From positions 1 to 64,000 of the forward strand of contig CACMHY010000004.1 in the NCBI GenBank assembly GCA_902613595.1: a stretch of 64,000 nucleotides of DNA, in the 5' to 3' direction. The translations under genes were made by a program, and so were the position numbers. The stretch is from an uncultured Bacteroidota bacterium (GTDB lineage Bacteria > Bacteroidota > Bacteroidia > Flavobacteriales > Flavobacteriaceae). The notes below the pieces were generated by a model. That model was not told the DNA's origin. It searched no databases and was given only the letters and a program-made list of their open reading frames with translations. Positions 58,256-64,000 of the stretch are shown here, one piece after another. Within the stretch, counting starts at the first letter, position 1. Each line of letters begins with the position of its first letter.

Positions 58256-58669
58256 ATGAAAGGAATGGATAATAATGGACAGTATAGTAAAATAGAAAAG
58301 AGTACTACACTTAAGGGCAGCATTAAATCAAAAACTGACATTCGTATAGATGGAAATGTTGAGGGTGAAGTAGTAACGAAAGGTAAAGTCATTTTAGGAA
58401 AAGAATCTAATGTTATTGGAAAAATATTATGTGCTAATGCAGATATTGAAGGAAAATTTGATGGAGAATTGACAGCCTCTGGGACACTAAGTTTAAAATC
58501 GGGCTCAAATGTTAAGGGTAAAGTGAAAATTCAAAAATTGATTGTTGAATCAGGGTCAATATTCAACGCTAATTGTTCGATGCATTCTGCTGAAGATGGT
58601 GTTAAAAAGTTAAATAGTTTAAATGAACAAGGGAAGGAAGCCGAAGAATCAATGGCTAATGTTCTCTAG
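58256..58669 (+). CDS. Bactofilin (polymer-forming cytoskeletal protein)
   Basis: 137 aa; repetitive beta-helix IDGNVEGEVVTKGKVILGKESNVIGKILCANADIEGKFDGELTASGTLSLKSGSNVKGKV. Confidence 0.93.
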   Translation: MKGMDNNGQYSKIEKSTTLKGSIKSKTDIRIDGNVEGEVVTKGKVILGKESNVIGKILCANADIEGKFDGELTASGTLSLKSGSNVKGKVKIQKLIVESGSIFNANCSMHSAEDGVKKLNSLNEQGKEAEESMANVL

Positions 58670-58835
58670 TCTTGCTTTTCAAATTGCAATAATCATTTGG
58701 GGTAGTGCGAAACTGGGGAAATACTTGGATAATCTATATCCCTATTCTGAACAAAGATTTGTTCTAACTCTTACAAGTATTGGCATAATAATTACGATTG
58801 GGATTATTTACAGGCAAAGTAAAAACTTTTGGTAG
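58623..58835 (+). CDS. AtpZ/AtpI-like ATP synthase accessory membrane protein
   Basis: 70 aa; KPKNQWLMFSSLAFQIAIIIWGSAKLGKYLDNLYP; 47-nt overlap with bactofilin. Confidence 0.8.
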   Translation: MNKGRKPKNQWLMFSSLAFQIAIIIWGSAKLGKYLDNLYPYSEQRFVLTLTSIGIIITIGIIYRQSKNFW

Positions 58836-59199
58836 TAGGGATGAGAAGTTTTCGATTGTATATTATTATTTTAATTTCAGTAATGTGCTTATTATTTATA
58901 CTACATATTAAATTCTTCGAAGGGGACAAAATTTTCTTATTAAAAAGCTATGTAATAAATGCGATGTTATCAATGATATCCATATCCTCATTAAATTATG
59001 GCATAAAAAAAAAAGTAATTTAACAACTATCTATCTCTTTACGGTTGCTATTAAATTAATTATCTATTTTTTAATTTTTCAGCCACAATTCAAGATAGAT
59101 GGTTCTACATCAAAAGAGGAGTTTTTAGTGTTTTTTATTCCTTATTTATCAGGCTTGATCTTAGAAATTTTGATTTTAGTAAAAAGATTTAAAACATAG
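58829..59199 (+). pseudogene. DUF6168-like ATP-operon membrane protein, split by a -1 shift at an A10 run (possibly a real frameshifted CDS)
   Basis: 58829-59023 ORF (64 aa); the -1 frame after A10 (59005-59014) continues KKKSNLTTIYLFTVAIKLIIYFLIFQPQFKIDGSTSKEEFLVFFIPYLSGLILEILILVKRFKT*. Confidence 0.7.
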
Positions 59200-59261
59200 T
59201 TATAATTTAACCAAATCATATTTTAATTTTCTTTAAAAAACAAATCTAAAAATCTGGTTAT

Positions 59262-59295
59262 TTGTTTCTTTATTTATACTAAAGCCATACATTTG
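59262..59295 (+). promoter_or_regulatory. Putative promoter TTG-N23-TACATTTG for atpB
   Basis: TTG 59262-59264; TAnnTTTG match 59288-59295. Confidence 0.45.
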
Positions 59296-59323
59296 CATCG
59301 CTAGGAATTTTTATAATTATCTT

Positions 59324-60424
59324 ATGCTATATATGCTAAAAAAAGCCAATGCTATTGCACTTTACATGTTTGCATTTTTTTTAACTTCTATCCCATCACT
59401 AGCAAAAGAAACTCAACCAGGAAAAGATTTAAAAACAGAAATTAAAAAATACATCTCACACCATTTGGAAGATGCGCATGATTTTAGTCTTTTTTCTTTT
59501 ACAAACAATATAGGCAAGCATGTATATGTTGGGATACCTCTGCCTGTAATTCTTTGGGATGAAGGGCTAAAGGTCTTCTCTTCTTCAAAACTCAATCATG
59601 GAGAAGGTGTTGCGGAAGTAGGGTCTAGTTATTATAAGTTAGAACATGGTAAAATATACAGAACTGGTCCGGAAGGTAGAATTAATTATGACAAGAATAA
59701 TCATCCAACTAATAAACTGCCCATAGATTTATCAATTACTAAAGGAGTAGTTAGTATGCTAATAATAGCGTTTCTTATGTTTTTTCTTTTTGCTAGTTTA
59801 GCAAAATCCTACAAAGAAAATCACGGCATACCAAAAGGAATAGGACGTTTTTTTGAGCCTATAGTGCTCTATGTACGTGATGAGATTGCCAGACCTAACA
59901 TTGGAGAAAAAAAATATTCTTATTATATGAATTTCCTTTTAACGGTTTTCTTTTTTATCTGGTTTTTAAATCTTTTAGGACTTACTCCTTTAGGGGTAAA
60001 CGTGACCGGAAACATTGCAGTGACATTTGGTCTCGCACTCTTAACTTTTTTAGTTACAAATCTAACAGGAACAAAGACCTATTGGTTTCATATTTTAGAC
60101 CCTTTAGGAAATTCTATGAAATGGTATTCAAAAATACCGCTTTATATAATATTAATACCAATCGAGTTATTAGGCATTTTCATAAAACCATTTTCATTGT
60201 TGATTAGATTGTATGCGAACATGCAAGCTGGGCACATTGTATTGATGAGCCTAATAGGGTTAATGTTTATATTTAAAAGTTGGTTAGGGAGCCCTTTATC
60301 CTTTGGACTAGCTTTTGCAATTTCGATTATTGAATTATTAGTTGCCTTATTACAGGCCTACATATTTACGATGCTATCTGCTCTTTATTTTGGCTTTGCC
60401 GCCGAGGATCATGAGCATCATTGA
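59324..60424 (+). CDS. atpB: F0F1 ATP synthase subunit A
   Basis: 366 aa; ELLGIFIKPFSLLIRLYANMQAGHIVLMSLIG; long N-terminal periplasmic extension typical of Bacteroidota. Confidence 0.96.
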   Translation: MLYMLKKANAIALYMFAFFLTSIPSLAKETQPGKDLKTEIKKYISHHLEDAHDFSLFSFTNNIGKHVYVGIPLPVILWDEGLKVFSSSKLNHGEGVAEVGSSYYKLEHGKIYRTGPEGRINYDKNNHPTNKLPIDLSITKGVVSMLIIAFLMFFLFASLAKSYKENHGIPKGIGRFFEPIVLYVRDEIARPNIGEKKYSYYMNFLLTVFFFIWFLNLLGLTPLGVNVTGNIAVTFGLALLTFLVTNLTGTKTYWFHILDPLGNSMKWYSKIPLYIILIPIELLGIFIKPFSLLIRLYANMQAGHIVLMSLIGLMFIFKSWLGSPLSFGLAFAISIIELLVALLQAYIFTMLSALYFGFAAEDHEHH

Positions 60425-60475
60425 AACAAAACACTTAATTGTGAAAAAAGGAATGTTTAATTTAAAACTCATAGT

Positions 60476-60667
60476 ATGGAAATTCCAGTAATGGTAGGTG
60501 CCGGTTTAGTTGTAATCGGTGTAGGAATGGGTATTGGTAGAATTGGTGGTTCCGCAATGGAAGCTATCGGACGTCAGCCAGATGCCTATGGTAAAATTCA
60601 AACAGCAATGTTAATTGCTGCTGCCCTTGTAGAAGGGATTGGATTTGCAGCTTTATTTGCTGTTTAA
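60476..60667 (+). CDS. atpE: F0F1 ATP synthase subunit C
   Basis: 63 aa; GIGRIGGSAMEAIGRQPDAYGKIQTAMLIAAALVEGIGFAALFAV. Confidence 0.97.
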   Translation: MEIPVMVGAGLVVIGVGMGIGRIGGSAMEAIGRQPDAYGKIQTAMLIAAALVEGIGFAALFAV

Positions 60668-60699
60668 AAAAGATTTTTTGTTCAAAGCTATATTGTAAA

Positions 60700-61200
60700 A
60701 TGGAAAAATTAATTAGTGAATTTTCATTAGGACTATTTTTTTGGCAATCAGCAATCTTTATAGGATTATTATTATTACTTAGAAAGTTTGCATGGAAACC
60801 AATTTTGAATGCTGTAAACGAGCGTGAGGACTCAATAAAAAATGCCTTAGATTCCGCCGAGCAAGCTCGTATTCAGCTGGAAAATCTCCAAAGTGAAAAC
60901 CAGCGTTTACTGAAAGAAGCACGTAAAGAAAAAGAAATTCTTATAAAAGAAGCTTTAAAAACAAAAAATCAGATCATAGATGACGCAAAAAAAGAAGCTC
61001 TAAATCAGACTGAAAAAATTCTATCGCAAGCCCAAGAGACAATTCAAAGCGAAAAAAGAGCAGCTCTAAAAGAACTTAAAAATCAGGTTGGTTCAATAGC
61101 TATTGATATAGCTGAAAAAGTTATTAATAAAGAATTAGAAAATAAGGACAAACAAATGAATTTAGTAAATGATTTATTGAAAGCAACAGATTTTAAATAG
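60700..61200 (+). CDS. atpF: F0F1 ATP synthase subunit B
   Basis: 166 aa; FFWQSAIFIGLLLLLRKFAWKPILNAVNEREDSIKNALDSAE. Confidence 0.96.
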   Translation: MEKLISEFSLGLFFWQSAIFIGLLLLLRKFAWKPILNAVNEREDSIKNALDSAEQARIQLENLQSENQRLLKEARKEKEILIKEALKTKNQIIDDAKKEALNQTEKILSQAQETIQSEKRAALKELKNQVGSIAIDIAEKVINKELENKDKQMNLVNDLLKATDFK

Positions 61201-61205
61201 ACGAA

Positions 61206-61748
61206 ATGAAAGGAGCAAGAACGGCATCTCGTTATGCGAAGGCAACTTTAGCTTATGCAAATGAAAACAAATTTACAGGTGAAGTAGCTAAGGAAATGCA
61301 GGGATTAATTGAATTGTATGAAAGTAGTATACAGCTTGATAGGGTTCTTAGTAACCCATTTTTAAACGATACAAAAAAACAATCAATTCTTAGATCAATA
61401 GTTCCAAATTCTTCTGATGTTACTAAAAAATTATTAAATCTTTTAGCTTCTAATAACCGCCTTTTTTTGTTAAAAGAAGTGGCAAAGAGTTATATACATT
61501 TATTTGCAGAACAGCAAGGAGAATTGAACGCCACAGTAATTTCGGCAATTCCTCTAACTCAAAACCTTGAAAATCAAATTTACGATAAGCTAGAGGATTT
61601 CTCAGGTAAAAAAATACATATTTTAAATAAAATTGATAAAAGTTTATTAGGTGGTTTTATTTTAAAAATTGGTGATATGGAGTTTAATTCAAGTTTAGCA
61701 TATAAGCTCAAAACATTTAAGGCAAAATTGACCTCAAATAGCATATAA
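61206..61748 (+). CDS. atpH: F0F1 ATP synthase subunit delta
   Basis: 180 aa; ASRYAKATLAYANEN; C-terminal LGGFILKIGDMEFNSSLAYKLKTFKAKL. Confidence 0.95.
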   Translation: MKGARTASRYAKATLAYANENKFTGEVAKEMQGLIELYESSIQLDRVLSNPFLNDTKKQSILRSIVPNSSDVTKKLLNLLASNNRLFLLKEVAKSYIHLFAEQQGELNATVISAIPLTQNLENQIYDKLEDFSGKKIHILNKIDKSLLGGFILKIGDMEFNSSLAYKLKTFKAKLTSNSI

Positions 61749-61757
61749 TAAAGATAA

Positions 61758-63341
61758 TTGATTATGTCAGATATTAAACCAGCTGAAGTTTCAGCAATTT
61801 TAAAAAAACAGTTAGAAGGCCTAAGTTTAGATTCCAAAATGGATGAAGTTGGGACAGTTCTTAACATTGGCGATGGAATTGCTCGAGTATATGGGTTATC
61901 TAATGCCCAATATGGTGAATTAGTTTCTTTTCAAACAGGACTCGAGGGGATGGTGTTAAATCTAGAGGAAGATAATGTAGGTGTAGTTTTACTTGGGTCA
62001 TCTAAAGAGGTAAAAGAAGGTGACACAGTTAAAAGAACACAACGTATTGCTTCTATAAGTGTCGGAGAAAATGTCGTAGGAAGAGTACTTAATACTCTAG
62101 GTAAACCAATAGATGGTAAAGGACCTATACAAGGAGAATTATTTGAAATGCCACTTGAGAGAAAAGCGCCCGGAGTGGTATTTAGACAACCAGTAAATGA
62201 ACCTTTACAAACTGGAATAAAGTCAATTGACGCTATGATACCTATAGGAAGAGGCCAAAGAGAATTGGTAATAGGTGACCGACAAACAGGAAAAACGACA
62301 GTTTGTATTGATACTATTTTAAACCAAAAAGAGTTTTTTGATGCAGGTGATCCTGTATATTGTATCTATGTTGCTGTTGGTCAAAAAGCATCTACTGTTG
62401 CAGCAATTTCAAAAATTTTGGAGGATAAGGGGGCAATGGCTTATACAACTATTGTAGCTGCAAATGCCTCAGATCCCTCTCCTATGCAAGTATATGCTCC
62501 TTTCGCGGGTGCTGCAATCGGAGAATATTTTAGAGACACAGGTAGACCAGCGTTAATAATCTATGATGATCTATCAAAACAAGCAGTAGCATATAGAGAA
62601 GTATCATTACTTTTAAGAAGACCTCCTGGCCGCGAAGCTTACCCTGGTGACGTGTTTTACTTACATTCTCGATTATTGGAAAGAGCTGCAAAAATTATTT
62701 CAGATGATGGAATAGCCAAAAGCATGAATGATTTACCCTTAGCTTTAAAGAATAAAGCAAAAGGAGGAGGATCCCTTACTGCTTTACCAATTATTGAGAC
62801 CCAGGCGGGAGATGTCTCTGCTTACATTCCTACAAACGTAATATCAATTACAGACGGACAAATTTTCTTGGAATCTGATTTATTTAACTCAGGAGTACGC
62901 CCTGCTATAAACGTCGGAATCTCAGTATCAAGGGTAGGTGGGTCAGCTCAGATAAAATCAATGAAAAAAGTTGCTGGAACTCTTAAACTTGATCAAGCAC
63001 AGTTTCGTGAATTAGAAGCATTTGCAAAATTTGGATCAGATCTTGACACAGCTACCTTGAACGTTATTGAAAAGGGGAAAAGAAATGTAGAGATTTTAAA
63101 GCAAGCTCAAAACGATCCATTTACTGTCGAAGAACAAATAGCAATAATTTATGCTGGTTCAAAAAATCTTTTACGATCTGTTCCAGTTGAAAAAGTTAAA
63201 GATTTTGAAATATCATTCTTGACTAAATTAAAGGGAAAACATAAAAAATGTTTAGATGATCTTAAAGCAGGCAAACTTTCAGATCTTGCACTTGACACGC
63301 TTAATGCTGTTGCAAAAGAAACAGCTGCTGAATTTGAATAA
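61758..63341 (+). CDS. atpA: F0F1 ATP synthase subunit alpha
   Basis: 527 aa; [48 protein letters not shown]. Confidence 0.98.
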   Translation: MIMSDIKPAEVSAILKKQLEGLSLDSKMDEVGTVLNIGDGIARVYGLSNAQYGELVSFQTGLEGMVLNLEEDNVGVVLLGSSKEVKEGDTVKRTQRIASISVGENVVGRVLNTLGKPIDGKGPIQGELFEMPLERKAPGVVFRQPVNEPLQTGIKSIDAMIPIGRGQRELVIGDRQTGKTTVCIDTILNQKEFFDAGDPVYCIYVAVGQKASTVAAISKILEDKGAMAYTTIVAANASDPSPMQVYAPFAGAAIGEYFRDTGRPALIIYDDLSKQAVAYREVSLLLRRPPGREAYPGDVFYLHSRLLERAAKIISDDGIAKSMNDLPLALKNKAKGGGSLTALPIIETQAGDVSAYIPTNVISITDGQIFLESDLFNSGVRPAINVGISVSRVGGSAQIKSMKKVAGTLKLDQAQFRELEAFAKFGSDLDTATLNVIEKGKRNVEILKQAQNDPFTVEEQIAIIYAGSKNLLRSVPVEKVKDFEISFLTKLKGKHKKCLDDLKAGKLSDLALDTLNAVAKETAAEFE

Positions 63342-63344
63342 ATT

Positions 63345-64000
63345 ATGGCAAACCTCAAGGAAATAAGAAATAGAATTGTATCAGTTTCTTCAACGATGCA
63401 AATAACTAGTGCTATGAAAATGGTGTCAGCGGCAAAACTTAAAAAAGCACAAGATGCAATAACTTCAATGCGGCCCTATGTATCTAAATTAAATAATTTA
63501 ATTCAAAACTTAAACTCCTCGTTAGAGCCTGACATGAACAGTCCTTTTGTTTCTGTTCGTGAAAAAAATTCAATTTTATTAGTAGTTATAACTTCCAACC
63601 GCGGATTATGCGGTGCATTTAATTCTAACGTTATAAAAAAAACAAGGCAGCTTGTCGAAGAATTTTCCAATAAAAAAGTCTCATTAATTACTATTGGAAA
63701 AAAGGGATCAGAAATATTAGGAAAGAAAGATAAAATAATTTCTACTCACGATTATATTTTTGATGATTTAAATTATAAAAAGGCAGATGAAATTTCCAAA
63801 GAGATAATAGACAGTTTTAAAAAAGAATTGTATGACAAAGTTTTTTTAGTTTATAACAGATTTAAGAATGCAGCGACTCAAATTGTAGAGACAGAAACAT
63901 TTTTACCCATAGAAGAGAATTTAGATGAAAAAAGTTTGAAGAGCCCAGATTATATATTTGAACCTAACCAATCTAAAATTGTAAATGAACTCCTGCCAAA
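63345..64000 (+). CDS. atpG: F0F1 ATP synthase subunit gamma, truncated by window end
   Basis: Own translation MANLKEIRNRIVSVSSTMQITSAMKMVSAAKLKKAQDAI...; SNRGLCGAFNSNV. Confidence 0.96.
   Translation, partial: MANLKEIRNRIVSVSSTMQITSAMKMVSAAKLKKAQDAITSMRPYVSKLNNLIQNLNSSLEPDMNSPFVSVREKNSILLVVITSNRGLCGAFNSNVIKKTRQLVEEFSNKKVSLITIGKKGSEILGKKDKIISTHDYIFDDLNYKKADEISKEIIDSFKKELYDKVFLVYNRFKNAATQIVETETFLPIEENLDEKSLKSPDYIFEPNQSKIVNELLP

Noticed and set aside
1-64000. Defense islands, biosynthetic gene clusters, prophage structural genes, rRNA operons, CRISPR-Cas
   Set aside because: I found no supporting sequence signatures for any of these in the window.

Overview
The window is AT-rich bacterial chromosome from the Bacteroidota. 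Flavobacteriia is likely, judged from protein content (PorW/SprE-like T9SS lipoprotein, DUF6150, DUF4837, DUF6341 and DUF6168-like proteins, TonB receptor) and TAnnTTTG-type -7 elements. About 27-64 kb is core genome: rbfA, dusB, lepA, rnpA, rpiB, rnr, folB, glnS, gltX, ybeY, mnmG, holB, pgk, tatA, purD, and the F1Fo ATP synthase cluster atpZ-(DUF6168)-B-E-F-H-A-G. The left third is more accessory: transporters, exported enzymes, an FGly sulfatase, MBL-fold proteins and a DUF6150 repeat protein. The most unusual region is about 13.96-17.67 kb, beside a tRNA(CAU). It holds (i) a small HUH/Y1 Rep-like ORF, (ii) a secreted FG-GAP/VCBS lipoprotein gene lying exactly between two diverged direct repeats that carry the 3' end of the Rep ORF, (iii) nine T-tracts phased at about 10.4 bp (predicted curved DNA), (iv) a 14-bp copy of the tRNA 3' end 1.15 kb away, and (v) two small ORFs bracketed by repeated GGTTCGG/AGGTTCAGGTT boundary sequences, resembling a cassette array. 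Other notable observations are a perfect parS site and a one-mismatch parS-like site flanking mnmG inside coding sequence, a ybeY ORF with no ATG/GTG/TTG start (candidate AUU start after an A11 run), and a DUF6168-like ATP-operon gene split by a -1 shift at an A10 tract. Everything is from reading the sequence and the ORF track. No database search was run.
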